The notes under the pieces: generated by a model
What the model saw: only the letters and a program-made list of their open reading frames with translations
What the model was told of the DNA's origin: nothing
The model's database searches: none
Assembly (NCBI RefSeq): GCF_905220565.1
Contig: NC_059399.1
Location: 16,856,501-16,920,500, forward strand
Origin: Melitaea cinxia
Lineage: Eukaryota; Arthropoda; Insecta; Lepidoptera; Nymphalidae
Direction of reading: 5' to 3'
DNA length: 64,000 nt
Shown: one piece after another, positions 10,327 through 24,600 of the stretch
How positions within the stretch are numbered: position 1 is the first letter of the stretch
Layout: each line of letters begins with the position of its first letter
Position numbers and translations under genes: made by a program

Positions 10327-11589
10327 ATATTAAAAAGAAATTAATAGCTCAAGCTTGTTATTAAGTGCTGGATTGCTTAAATGACAAAGATGTGTGGATT
10401 TAGTGACGCTGTATTTCATGGAATATATTACAAATATATGAAAACACAGTTTAGTTCTTCGAAAGAGTAACTTCGTTGTTCTTACCAATACTTGTCTGCA
10501 GAATTTACATTCCGAATAGACGGTAGTTGCACTTTTAATGATAATTTTGATTTTACTTTGTAAGATGATTATGCGAAGGTGATTTTAAAGTCTATTTGAA
10601 TAAAGTTATTTTTGTTTTTGATTTTAAGTATAGCATTACATGTATATCCTCTAACCCGTAGTGCAGCTAGTAATTGTCGTAATTTTAAGACTTGTCAGGA
10701 GTAAGTACTGTACATACATCTAATCGCATACCATGTTTGTAGCATAACTAGGGTAACGTGGATTCTTTCTAATCGACTTCGAAAAAAGAAGGTTCTCAGT
10801 TAAAATTGCATTTCATTTTTGTCATTTTTTATCAAGCATTGAAATTCTTTTCGAAAAAAAAAACATTAAAATAAAATTTAATAAAAATAATGTTTATTAT
10901 AATTAATTTTATTGCTTAATTTAATCCATTAACGTTTACTTAAAAAGGTACACCTGTAAAATATACCCTTGATATAAAGAGATCATAATTATATAAAATG
11001 TTTGGTAATAAATGTTGATAATTGCCATTTTAGATGCTTCCGTTAAAAATTTTGAAAGTGGGCCGATATAACGTCCTCGTTGTAAGACTTCCAACTTGGA
11101 ACGTAAGACCTTGTGTCCTTTTTATTTTTAAATGTTTACCGAAAACACGATTGTTGATTGTTTTTAAATCTCATACTCGTACCCATATGTATTTGTAGTT
11201 GCGAAAAATTTCTGTTTAAATAACAGTCAACTCTTAATTTTGTAGTTAAAAAATCTATATTGTACAAAAGATTCGTGTTTTAACCAAGTATTTTCATATC
11301 TTGCAGAAATATAACATTCATGATAAAATTTTGATTATTTATTTATTTTTTAACTTTTTATTCATCAAAATATTGTTTTAATGTCATATTTAAAAAGCAA
11401 TGTCACTATTTACTAATTTTATTCATTTTATGAGTTACAGTTACAGATTATAGACTATAAGTCAATACAACATACAGAATTTGTTACAAAAAATTAACAC
11501 ATCATTAAAGTAATAATACAATTGTAATCTCCACAGCTAAATTCTTACTGAGACTTAAAAAAAACACGTACAGATTGAAAAAATAAAGA
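10327..11589. other. AT-rich stretch, nothing recognised
   Basis: No gene. A short fragment near 10768-10800 ('aatcgacttcgaaaaaagaa') resembles a MITE D end. The untranslated first exon of ELOVL-A may be here or further left; it cannot be placed by sequence alone. Confidence 0.45.
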
Positions 11590-11815
11590 AAACGGACAAT
11601 AGAAATGGTTAATAAACGAATCAAATAACGCCATATATGGCGCTCACGCCATTTTTGGCGCGAACTTGTAGGCCTATGTCCAGCAGTGAACTGCGATAGA
11701 CTGAAGGGATGATGATGATGATCTATGGCGTTAAAAAAACGTAATGAGGTCATTCGTTCCGTAGTTTTTACTCCTCATGGGTTTTTTTTTTTATACCGGG
11801 GGCCTTATATGAGAA
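11590..11815 (-). mobile_element. Family F repeat interrupted by a family A insertion
   Basis: The outer sequence matches the repeat also present at 19318-19625 and 57305-57552 (landmarks 'acgtaatgaggtcattcgtt' and 'ataccgggggccttatatga'). A 5'-truncated family A copy lies at 11643-11723 between two copies of 'tatggcg' (11636-11642, 11724-11730), which fits a 7-bp target-site duplication. Confidence 0.6.
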
Positions 11816-11954
11816 TCCATTGTGCCAACGCGTCGTCAATTACTAGTAATGTAGTGTGGCCTAAGTGATAATGGGAAATCAAACAAAACGCCCAAGTCAC
11901 GATCCACCTTGACCCTAGTAATTAATCGTATAATCAATGTTGTACACACAAGTT

Positions 11955-12289
11955 CATCATTACATTACAGCCTATACAGTCCACTGCTGGACATAGGCCT
12001 CCACAAGTTTACGCCAAAAATAACGTGAACTCATGTGTTTTGCCCATAGTCACCACGCTGGGCAGGCGGGTTGGTGACCGCAGTACTGGCTTTGTCGCAC
12101 CGAAGACGCTGCTGCCCGTCTTCGGCCTGTGTATTTCAAAGCCAGCAGTTGGATGGTTATCCCGCCATCGGTCGGCTTCTTAAGTTCCAAGGTGGTTGTG
12201 GAACCTTGTTATCCCTTAGTCGCCTCTTATGACACCCACGGGAAGAGAGGGGGTGGCTAAATTCTTTAGTGCCGTAGCCACACAGCACA
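11955..12289 (-). mobile_element. RTE-tailed SINE-like element, family A, near full length
   Basis: Full set of family A landmarks, 245 bp upstream of the first recognised ELOVL-A exon. It therefore lies in the 5' UTR intron or promoter of that gene. Confidence 0.8.
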
Positions 12290-12534
12290 CACAAGTTATC
12301 GGAACCTTATTATTTATAAAGAAGATAACACAAAATTTACGCTCTTCAAAATTAAGCTCTGATCCTTCTCCTACATGGAGAAAAGGGCCGATTCCCATCA
12401 GATTATTATATGTATCTGAATTACGACAGTTATTATGTGTTCAGCGATACATAATTCTTTTTAGGCTACTTAATTCTGCTAGCATAAAATTTATTTTAAA
12501 ATGAGTAATTTTTGTAAATATCTTTTTTTTGCAG

Positions 12535-12600
12535 GTGCTGTGCAATCATACAATATGTCTATCGTGGATTCATACAGGAGGTTCATGGAGAGGAATAGTG
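12535..12600 (+). other. First recognised exon of ELOVL-A (66 nt, symmetrical phase)
   Basis: This exon lies between a strong acceptor (polypyrimidine tract plus GCAG, 12522-12534) and a GTGAGT donor at 12601. It carries the ATG at 12555 and 15 codons plus one base. Its 66-nt length is a multiple of three and the frame is open from its first base, so it could be included or skipped without changing the downstream frame. This matters because an isolated ELOVL first exon upstream (3740-3800) ends in the same phase. The 5' UTR exon that normally precedes it was not identified. Confidence 0.8.
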
Positions 12601-15600
12601 GTGAGTAAAATATAATATATATAATAATAATATATTATATATTATTATATAAATATATATATTATTTAGGTATAAATATAGAGCGTATCGTGCACCGTAT
12701 TATTGAGATTTAGATGAACATGTCTTACAATTGCCAGAAATAAAGAGATTTAGCGACAATATATTTAACGCAAGACATGACTAAATTTATAATAATGGAC
12801 AGCTATTTATAGGACTAAATACGGATTTTCTTGCTATTTTTTTCATCAGAACATGCATTTTTTTATATTCAACTAAATCGGCAAACAAGCGTACGGCTCC
12901 CCTGATGGTAAGCGATTAGCGTAGCTTATAGAAGCCTGCAACACTAGAACCATCACATCGTGCGTTTCGACCCTATCCCCCCCGCAGGAGCTCTGGACAC
13001 CTTTCACACAGGAACACAACACTGCTATATTATTTAGCTGTGATCTTCTGAATGGTCGATAATTTTGAATCAGTTGTAGCTTCACTACCTGTAATTAATT
13101 CAATAATTAAAAATAATTTTAATAAAGGTAGAATTTGCCTATCCAGTGCAATCAAATTTATACATTGTATGCATAAACTTTCTACTTAAAATGGTGTGTA
13201 CCGAGGCCCACATCTAGGGCCTATATTGCTTAACACATAAAGCAATAATGTTTAGGTATAATAATAATACTAAAGCCTTTTATTTCCGAGAACCAAACAT
13301 AGTAACAATACGTGTGTTTATAAAATATCCCTTATCTCGGTGTGTCTCTTGGCATAGGCCTCCTCCAGTGATTTCCATTGAGCTCTGTCCTGCGCAACTC
13401 TGGTCCACAGATATCCAGCTGTCATTCTGATATCGTCCACCCATCTTGTTTTCTGTCGTCTGCGCTTCCTCTTTCCGTCTGTTGGATACCATTCTGTCAC
13501 TACCTTACTCCATTTTACTTTTATGTCGCGCATCATATGACCTGTCCATCTCCATTTTTGCTTATCTATTTTGCTCAGGATATCGGTAAGTATGATTTTA
13601 CTTCTGTGACCAAAGTTTCTCACTTTATCTTCTCGCTTACAACCTGTAATGCTTCGCTCCATCGCTCTTTGGCACTTTGCCAGTTTCTCCCTTAAAGTTT
13701 TGGTTAGCGCCCATGTTTCACATCCGTAGGTTAGGCATGGAAGGATACACATGTTAAAGGTTTTTCTTTTCAGAGCCATATTCAAGTCTGGAGATTTCAT
13801 AATGTCCTTGAGGGACCAGTACTTCTTCCATCCGTTGGCAATTATTAAATTTATTTCTTTACTAGTTTGGTCATTAGGGGGACATTAGCTTGCCCAGATA
13901 TATATATTCTGCAACAAATTCAAGGATTTGTTGGTTCACGATTTTTTTTTTTTTGGTGGAGTTGGTCGTTGCTGGTTGTGGTTGGTGGTTGGTTAATTTA
14001 GTCTTACTAGGATTCATTTTCAGTCCTGCTTTTTGGCTTTCTGTGTGTAGTTCTTTGATTATCTTTTCCAGGTTTTCCGAATTTTCTTCGAAAGTACTAA
14101 CTAGATTATCAGTAGTAGTAGTAGTCAAAACTTGAGATCAAAACGTTCCCAGTTTAGTTTACGAAAAATGCTCTGAAAAACTGCTGAGAAAAATTTAGGA
14201 GATAGTGGAATCGGGTTGTCTGACACCTCTTTTTATGTAGAATTTGCTGCCCAGTGTTTCTAATTGGACTCTGGCCTAACTATTTGCGTAGATCGTTTTA
14301 ATTATATTTGTGTATATATTCCTTGTTGATTTAAGATGCTCCATATATTCCTATGTCAAAAGCTTTCATGTAGTCAATAAAAGCAATATAAACTTTTTTG
14401 TTGTATTCGTTACACTTTTCAAAGATTTGCTTCAGTGAGTGGATATGGTCAATTGTGGAAAAACCCTTTCTGAATCCGCGGTTCGTCCAGCATTGGAGTC
14501 ATCCTATCTAGTATGATCTTAACAAATACCGTATAAATGTTAGACATCAGACTTATGGGTCTATAGTTTTCTATGTCTATGTCCTATGTTTGTTTGTGAT
14601 TTTGTCTGGACCTGGCGGTTTTTCCATCCTCCTTATCCTATTTAGGTAACCTTGTTGTCAAATTCAATACATTTTTTTATTCATTTAAAAATGTTTGACT
14701 AGCAATTACACTGTGTGGAGAATTTTAGATTCATACGGTATGGTGCATTATTATTGTTTTAAAATTTATTTTTAAATTACAAATGAAATTGACACATGTC
14801 ATATGATTATGATATTGTTCAAACTGTTATATGATGTAAGACGTCATGTTTTAGGTATTATCAGTCCCACAACTGAAGACGGTTCATTGATCTTACATTC
14901 TTGATCAAATTGGTAAATGGCGTCATTGATAGACCCAACCAACTAGTTTATTTAAACGTTCGAGATCTTAAGAGAATAATAAGACCTGTCATCTTTTATA
15001 CCATCTATGGAAAAACCAACTGGCTCACGTCAAGGCTATTCTTCGATTGTAAGATGAATAGTGCGGTGAATAGAAAATTGATTTTTTGTTTCTTTTTTTT
15101 TTTGTTAGAGATTTTCGATAAACCACAAGACAGATTTATTGATATTAAAATATTTTCTGATTGAAAAGATTTCTTATGAAGCTTTTAAACTTGCTTTTAT
15201 CGTAATATGCTGGTTATAGTTTTTAGAAGTTTTATTGTAAAACTATTATTTTTTATATCAAATAATGATTTAACTGTATTAAATTATGCACATCAATTAT
15301 GTTGTTATCTTAATTAGTATCTAAATTTTCAGTGTATTTCTATTTTCTTTGGATTTAAAGAAACAAAATAGAATAGATTTTGAACTATTTCTACGTTTAT
15401 TTTATTTTTTATCGTATGTCTGTTTTGTTTATATTAACGTTATGTATATTAATTTTAGATATGAAATTTGATCCTAAGTTACCAACGAATTTCAACCCTA
15501 GTAGTTGTTTTTTTATATTTCGTAGTATAAATATCGTTTCAATGTCCGGCTCAATGCTAGTCACCAATAAAAACGATGCAATGAAACAAATGATGACTAT

Positions 15601-18600
15601 AAATGAAAGTCATGACTTTTATTAATACTAATTTGAAAATAAATTATGATCAAAAATCATCCCTAAAAAAGACATAGTGGGTATTTTACACGCAGTACGA
15701 CTTTTTAAAAATTGAGTAATAAAAAGTGAAAAAACATTTATATGTGACCCTTCATTCTCTATTACTTTATTAATTTTTTACTATGTATCTTTATAGAAAC
15801 CTACTTTTTTTACTGTTTGTAAGAACTAGCCCTGCGATAATCTAAAACTAGCGATAAGATGCTTGTTTGTTCAGACGTATAACAGCGTCACATTAAAAAC
15901 AGTTTACCGTACAGTTTAATAAATGGTTATCTTAAGTATAGCCTAGGCTATGCCATGCGGCTTCTTTCTATTCCATAGCTGTTAATGTATGTTTTGCAAG
16001 ATACTTACAAACATTAATTTTTTAACCGACTTCAAAAAAAGGTGGAGGTTACTCAATTCGACCGCGTATATATTTTTTTATGTATGTTCGGGGATAACTC
16101 TGTTTTTTATGAACCGATTTTGATAATTCTTGTTTCGTTGGAAAGGAAATATCCCTAGTTTGGTACCATGATAAGGAATCCAGGATCTGATGATGCGATT
16201 CCAGAGAAATCGAGGGAAACCCTCGAAAAGCCGCATAACTTTTTACTGGGTGTACCGATTTTGATGATTTTTAATTTAATCGAAAGCCGATGTTTATCAT
16301 GTGGTCACATTTAACTTTCATCGAGATCTGATTACAACTTTTGGAGTAATCTTTGATAATGCGTATTAACTCGACAATTTTTTTGTCTACCTGCGTTGTA
16401 TTACTTCTCGATATAATTGAAGGCGGTTTTTCTTCGTTTGCCTGCAAACACAATTATGAGAACCGTGATTGGTCTTTATATAATTTTATTTGTATTAATA
16501 TTGGCATTCACCGTAATCACTGATTCGTAATAAGTTTGCGTATATCACAACGACAAAACCGATCATCTATGTACAAAAAATGTTCTATTATTAGAGTTGA
16601 TTCAAAAAATATATTTAAACGATATTTTAAAAAAAAACTGGTAATAGATCTAAAATTTAGTGTCCGACAACTCCAATAAATCAAAATTAATGTCTCTATG
16701 CCGCCGCGTTGGCGCAACGGTCACAGCCATTGATTGTATCTGTTGCGCTGGTGGTTGCGGGTTCGATCCCCGCACATGACAAACATTTGTATTGGCCATA
16801 CAGGTGTTTGCCGTGGTCTGGGTGTTTGTGCAGTCCTTGTGGATCTTCCCACCGTGCTCGGAGAGCACGTTAAGCCGTCGGTCCCGGTTGTTATCATGAA
16901 CACCTGATAGCGATCGTTACTCATAGTAGGGAATATATCCGCCAACCCGCATTGGAGCAGCGTGGTAGATTAAGCTCTGATTCTTCTCCTACATTGGGAA
17001 AGAGTCCATGCCCAGTGTGGGATATTACAGGCTTAAGCGAAGCGAATTTGATACTGATCATTGTTTCCCAGAACGTAATCGAGCTTACACCCACTCTATG
17101 ATACAATGTTTTATACAGACCTTCAAAACTTTAATCAAACATTATACAACCGTTACTGTTAGAATGAAGATTACGGCCCACGTTGTCGTGAAAACGATTG
17201 TCGTATTTTGTCGAACAGCATGTCTAGTATTTGTCGTATTTTGTCGCGTATTTCGTCGGATTAGATCGCGTCACTCTTATTGTTTTTCGTTGCTCACGAA
17301 TAAAAAGTACAGCTCACATTTATGTCTACAGGAATGTCTAAAATATTTTTTTTCATTTGTGTAAGGTTTGTTGATATCTGCATGGTTTGTCTGTATCAAT
17401 TTTATAACCTTTTCAAATATATTTTAAAAATAATATCAAAGTATGACGATACATATTTTCGCTACACCAAATCATAAATATTAATTTTCTTAGTAACAAT
17501 AGCTGTTAAATTGTTGTATTTTTCCCACAACAAATTAGTTTGCAACATTTAATGTCGGTTTCGTAATTGTTAATTTCTTTTTCTCGTGATTTACGTTTTC
17601 AATTATTCTCTTTAATGTCATTAACCTCAATAACAAGTTTTATAATTAGTTTACTGGTTCAGAATTAATTTAAATTTTGTTTATGATATTTATATAAAGT
17701 AAATGTTTCATGTTTTATTATCATTGACAACCGCTCTGGTGTGTGGTGCGTGTGCCATTGTACTCGCCTACTTTCGCAGCAGTCACAGCACTAGGTTCGA
17801 TGCCCGCTCATGACAAACACCTGTATTGGTTATATAGATATTTGTCGTGTTTTGGGCATTTTTGCTTCTGTATTGTGTGTATTGCGTATCCAGACACCCG
17901 ATACAGGAGAAAATTCTAATGGGGACTGTTGAGTGTGTAGCGTTTAAGGCTTAATATGGTTAAATTTTCTATGCTGATTTTATATTATTTCGATTTTGAC
18001 TGCCAAATATGTGTATAATGAATTATTTTTGAAGCTCGTAGGCTTTTTCGACAGTTCAGTAGAAATTTAAAACGGCTCGCCCCGATTTTGTTTATGTTCA
18101 ATCATTAAAATAATCTACAAGAATATTTTGAAGCTAAAATTTTTATGTGCGGTTTTGGTTAAATGCGGTTAAAAATGTTGAAAAGCTGTTGTAAGGTTGG
18201 TCATGATAGCGAGACGAAATTCAAACAATTTTTCTCCTAGTTTCATGAGAGTGAAACCGTGGTTTTTTTAAGTTACATTTTAAGGCTTATTTTTTTATTT
18301 GTTAAGTTGACAATATGCAACCACGCTATTTGAAAATTATGTGTGAAAAACATTTGATTAAAATAATGATACAAAAGTGGCGGACCGCTGGGACTCAGCA
18401 ATACTGCGCCACTGGATACGGCTACATTCTGACTGACGAGGGTCGTGTCCAGATAGCTATTACTTTTACTTGTTATTGATTTTTATTGATTTTGTTTGTT
18501 GTTTGATATCTTTATTTTCTTCTATTCATATTTATATTGATTTACTAACATTAGATATAAGTTGTTTTTGTAATACTAACATTAAGATATGGACTACTTA

Positions 18601-21600
18601 TGTCTGAAACAAAATAAATAAATAAAATAAATAAAATAAAATTACAAGTTTAAATCGTATTATTTTTATTACGCTAATTAAATTAACCTTCATATCATAT
18701 TTAAAAACTTATAAAAAAATTACTTATAATAAAAACTACTAACAATTATACTTGAATAGCACAGCTGTAAATATAAGTAAATGTGTACATTTAATAATTT
18801 AAACATTTCGATGTATTTATCGATTTGGTTAAGTTAATGATGTCGTACATTTTTCGATGAATCGAGATTTGAAAAGTTAAATATATGCAATCTAGTCTTT
18901 ATTTTTGAAATTATTTTTTTTGCGCGTTAGGTAAAAATGATGAGAATAAATTTTTACGATGCGCGCGCACACTGTCACAAAAAACCCTGAAGTTTGCTAG
19001 TCAACGAAGAAGTTAGCAATATGAAGATTGCTAGCCTTAGACTTAATATAGTTTTAGTATAAGAAAATCTTGCATATATATTTTATTTTATTATTTTTTT
19101 TATAATAAAGTACGTTAACCTTTTTAAAATTAAGTTTTTAGTAACATAGAGATGTTTATCTTTTTAACAATTTACTCTTCCTTTTTAAAAAAATTGTGAT
19201 GTAATTTTCATTTTTTCAATTTTTAATTTTTAATAAATTTTACAACAAAAATTATGTACTTGTAATTTTACAATTATACATTTTTACAAGTGCGGTACGT
19301 TACATTGAAGATATTAAAAAAAGTGTGTGTGTCAGCTCCGACGCACGACTGGAGTTTACTCCTTCAGATCGACTGTCTAAATAGGCACAAAAGAGGCTTA
19401 CTAGTCTAAGAAAAAGATTAACACGATATCAAATAGTAAATCAACAAATCAAATAACACCATCTATCGGCGATAGATGGCGTTATTAGAAAAAAATCGTC
19501 GTCTATCGGAATCCTATTGAGGTCTTATAAATGGTGTTACAAAAAACGTAACGAGGTCATTCGTTCAGTAGATTTTACTCATTAGATTTTCTTCATACCG
19601 GGGGCCTTATATGAACAATATTTGAAAATATTTGGAGGTTTCTTTTATGACAATAAGGTCGGCAAACTAGCGTATTGCTCACTTGATGTTAAGCAGTTAG
19701 CGTAACCCATAGACGCCTGTAACAAAAGAGCATTGTAAGCGCGAGACCCCGACCCTTCCTAGAGCTCGGTCACCTTACTCACAACTGAAACACAACACTA
19801 CTTGAAAGCAGTAGCAGGCTGTAATCTTCTGTAAGATTGAGGTACTTCCGAACTGCTGCAGATTTCAAGCAAGATATTTCCAGCCGTGCTCTACATGAAT
19901 ATTTAATTAGGTCTTACAACTCGAACAAAAGAAAAAAAACGACTCGTATAAAATAAAACAAAAATTAATTACGTTTTTTGTTAAACATTTATCATAAGTA
20001 TATACTTATTAATCGTCATTAAAATAATGCCTACGTGGTTGGGCTAAAAAATTAGGCTGCCAACGTCCATTTCGTTTTTTATTTTTGTTTTATTTAATAA
20101 GTTTGGTATATATTTTTCAAATTTACCCATGGAATTAAATAGTAATAACTCTGTGCTATAAACTAATTATGAATTAGCCAGTCTTACAATGGCATCAAAT
20201 TATCTTTTAAATTTGTTTGTATGTGCATTGTAACTCTACTTTGTAATTATAAATAGACTTAACTAACTGCCACGCGTTGTTAATCAATAACACGAAGTTT
20301 TGATTAGTGAGTCAGCTGTTTCGTTTACCGCTATATTGTTTCTTTTGATGCCATAATATTGTGAACGGCTTTAATAGGTAATCTCTTGCTAGTATTTTTT
20401 CTAATTATCCATTAGTTTAATCCTTTCTTTTATCGTTATTCGAGCATCTTCTTGTATATAATCACTATCCTACATATATTAACTTTTAGTTTGAATTTTT
20501 TGTCTGAATCTTCTCACTGTACAACGATGAATACATTTGTATATCCCTCAGTCTCAATCATTATAATGAACCCTTAATATTATACTTATAGTTAGTTTTA
20601 CTTTATTACATTACTAATTATTGCCCGCGACTTCATCACCGTGAAACTGTTACTTTGAGCAGTATTTAATTATTCGTAATACTCATTTTGCATACCTACA
20701 GTTTTCTTTTCAAGTACTTAAATATGTATACCTACAAGCTATATATGTAAATTCATTGATTCACCTTCGATAATGACGAATAATCCTATAAACTGTCGCA
20801 TTATTTCGACTTATTAACGATTTATTTGGATTGATAAAGTTGTCGTTTCAACATTAAGTCTATCAGCCTATCGTGCATATCTCAAATTTCATATTGGATC
20901 AGTGGTTTAGGCGTGAAAGCGTAACAGATAGACAGAGTTACTTCCGTAACTATAATATTATGAGTAATCACTATATTTTTATTATTACTCTTAGTAAAGT
21001 CCTAAAGGGTTACCGAATCACAGTTTAATAAATATCTATATTGAGAGAACATCTAATCTTTTCCCAAAAATGTGATATATAGATACTGTTTCTAAAGTTA
21101 ACCTACAAAGAATTTTATCGTATCATGAAAATATATTCTGTAATAAAATGATTACTCAGGTCAGTACCATTGATGCATGTGTTTTATGGGTAATATGTAA
21201 TCACGTAGTTTGTATTCACGACGATATCGTTATGTACTGGTATGTAGAAACGTGATAATTGTACGAACTGTTTGCAACCTTCGTTGTAGGTCTACTATTA
21301 TGCATTGAGATGATGCACCGACTGTTCTTAAAAGACAGATTGCTTTGAGGATTTATTCCAACTAGCGGTCGCTCAATGTTCGAAATTCGACCATAATTAA
21401 TTTAAATTATATGTTAGAACATTACTAAGGTTCGGTTGTCAAAGACTATACTTCTAAAATAATAAACTATGCGTGTGTGTGTCAAATACATGGCAGTGTG
21501 TGTGATGTTTAATGTATTTTTTATGCATAGTTAAAAAAAAATTATTAGAATTCTGCACTCATTGTCTATATAAAATGTAAAATTCATACCCCTCCGTACG

Positions 21601-24600
21601 CGCAATTTTCGTAAAAAGGGGTATAAAATTTTTGCTTCACCGTATTATAATATATTACAGATGTTACAGATTAAAGAACTTTTCATAGTAATTGGAAGTG
21701 AATTGCCACGATTTTAGCACTCGTCTGAAACCAGATTTCATTAAGGAAAATATAAAAGTTTACGGGTTGAGACTGTTTAAGCAATAGGTCAATGAACCAC
21801 TACCGGTCAAACATTGTTAGCCTTTACAGTATTAGACAACAACCTTCACAGATATTAGTAGTGACTTGAGCTTAAGTTTTGAATCCTCTGATGTAGGATC
21901 TTATCGTTCTCGTTAGCTCTACTGATAAATAATTCTCTGTCGAGTGTCATCTATTTATCATTGAGAAGACGTTTCCGATATTCTTTATAGGAGCGCCATA
22001 TACATATATTACGTTAGTACAATATAAAACGTGACCTTAAATTAAAAAGAAATTATCTTTTAATATAATGCCCTTGGCGTAGTCGAGTGTTATAAAAAGG
22101 GTTCTGCGCAAGTGTGTCATAATCGGCCAAATCACATTTCAACATTCTACTGTTAAACTTTTAATAAACTATTATCAGAAGTTTTCAATAAATGTCAACA
22201 CGAAATAGATTGACTGTGATGAAATATTTTAAATAAGTGTAAAGTTTCGTCGTAGAAGTGTTGTTGCAACAAAGCGTAATTGCCATACCTCCTTACGTAC
22301 CTCTGAATTAAATATCAGTTCTACACTGTAACTAAAATTTATTTACAATCAAGATTTAGACTCAAAACATTCATCAAATTAAAGCCTAAATGTTTTTTTT
22401 TAATAAATAATTTTTTTTCAAAACATTTACACTCAATTAAATTCTTTTTATCAGTTTCCGTTAGCAAGTAAACACAATTATTTGTATTCATTATACAAAT
22501 ATCTACGCTTCAGCCTGTAATATCCCACTACTGGGCATAGGCCTCTTTCCCCGTATAAGAGATCAGAGCTTAATCCACCAAGCTGCTCCAATGCGGGTTG
22601 GCGGATATATTCCCTACTATGAGTAACGATCGCTATCAGGTGTACATGATAACAACCGTTATCAAAGAAAAAAATGTTTGTTATATACAAATATATAACA
22701 AACTTTTTTTTAAATTAAAACAATTAACAACAAACAAAACAATCATATGACCTGCAACGTAAACAGAAATGACATTGACATACAAAATTAATAGACATTA
22801 CGTGCAATGTGAATATGAATATTATAAACATGCATCAATTATGGTCAACTTGATAGTTTTATAATATCGGTCACAGACTTGATTAATCGTTAAACGTACC
22901 TTGTTACGTTTGATTGATAATTTTTTTTTTTTTTTTAAATGTCTATGGCATTACTCGACTTCATGTGTGATTTTATATAATACATTATGAATCAGTGATA
23001 GTCTTACATTTATTATAAGTAAAATTAACTAATATAATTAATTTTTAGCGGTTCGATCGCTACGAAACTAAAAATTAGGCCACACGATTTTTTTCAGTAT
23101 CTCTCAACCTCAGTCTACGTAACCTTTTCCTTAGTTTTTTTCAACAGAACGAAATTATCTATAGAATAAATGCACCTTACAATTTTATTTCAGTTTGAAT
23201 TTATGACTATGTATTCGCTAACATTTGATATTTCATTTTGTACTATATCTTGGTTAAAGATCATTTACCTTTCTATCGATAAACTTTATAGCCTATCTTG
23301 GTTACGGATTATACAACCTTAAATAAGACCTGTATTATATTACATTAGTTACTCAAGAATCCGTAGTTTTAGATACAAAAATAAACATTAATCTTTACAG
23401 TAGAAATAAATAAGAACATATAGAAGTATAACAGCCTACATTAATCATTGGTCTTCTATTACAGATCCCAGAACAGAGAACTGGTGGCTAATGTCAGGAC
23501 CTGGTCCCCTGATCACTATCCTCATCTCTTACCTGTACTTCTGTACTTCTGTCGGCCCTCGTTACATGAGGGACAGAAAGCCATACTCCTTGAAGAACAC
23601 CATTATTTTATACAACATTATACAAATCCTGTTCAGCATATTTCTGGTACATGAGGTAAGTATTGTCATTGTCTATTTTTTTGAGTACGTACGTTGATTT
23701 TCGCATTCTATTACTAGATAATGTACTGTAACTAGTAATCAAACTCATGACAGATATTCTTCTTTTTAACATATTACTAGGTCAGCAAACAAGCGTACGA
23801 CTCACCTGATAGTAAGCGATTACCCTAGCTTATAGAGGTCTACAATACCAGAAGCATCGCAAGCGCGTTGCTAAGCCTATTCCCAATTTTCCCAGGAGTT
23901 CTCGTCACCTTACTCACCAACAGGAACACAACACTGCTAGAAAATATTATTATTTAGCTTTGATCTTCTGTGAGGTCAAGGTACTACCCCAGTCGGGCTG
24001 CTCCATATTTTGAGCAGGAAATTTCGTGCTGTGCCCTACCCCAGTTAATTGTATAATGAATTCTGTTTCCAGGGCTTAGTTTCCGGCTGGTGGAATGATT
24101 ACAACTACTCCTGTCAACCGGTCGATTACTCAGATGACCCTAAAGCTCGACGAGTAAGTATACTGTGCTGATTGTTTTTCCTTGTGATTAAGCTGTAAAT
24201 CCCGCTTATTACCATATACACCTGACAGCGATCGTTACTCATAGTAAGGTATATATCCGCCACCCCCCTTTGACCAGAGTGGTGAATCAAGCTCCGATCA
24301 TTCTCCTATATGGCAAAGAGGCTGAGCAGTGGAAAATTACAGGCTGTATCGTTAACTAGCTGTGGCTTGAGGTTTCATTTTATTCCAGATCTCCAGCTGT
24401 CTCCGTACCAAGATTCATTGCAATCAATTTTTTTGTATGAATTAGTATCGTACATTCCATCATGACAAACTTTTGCATTTCTAATATTAGTAGGATTGTG
24501 AAGTGAACTGATTTAGTCTGTAAACGTTTTATTATTAAACAAAGGCCTCAATATAGGAGGAGATTTGTTGCTTGATCCAATACGATATATGCTCCAGTAT

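Noticed and set aside
16700..16790. tRNA gene suggested by A- and B-box-like sequence (also at 41803 and, reversed, 41120)
   Set aside because: No cloverleaf with anticodon arm and acceptor stem could be formed, and the same head is followed each time by the family B SINE body.
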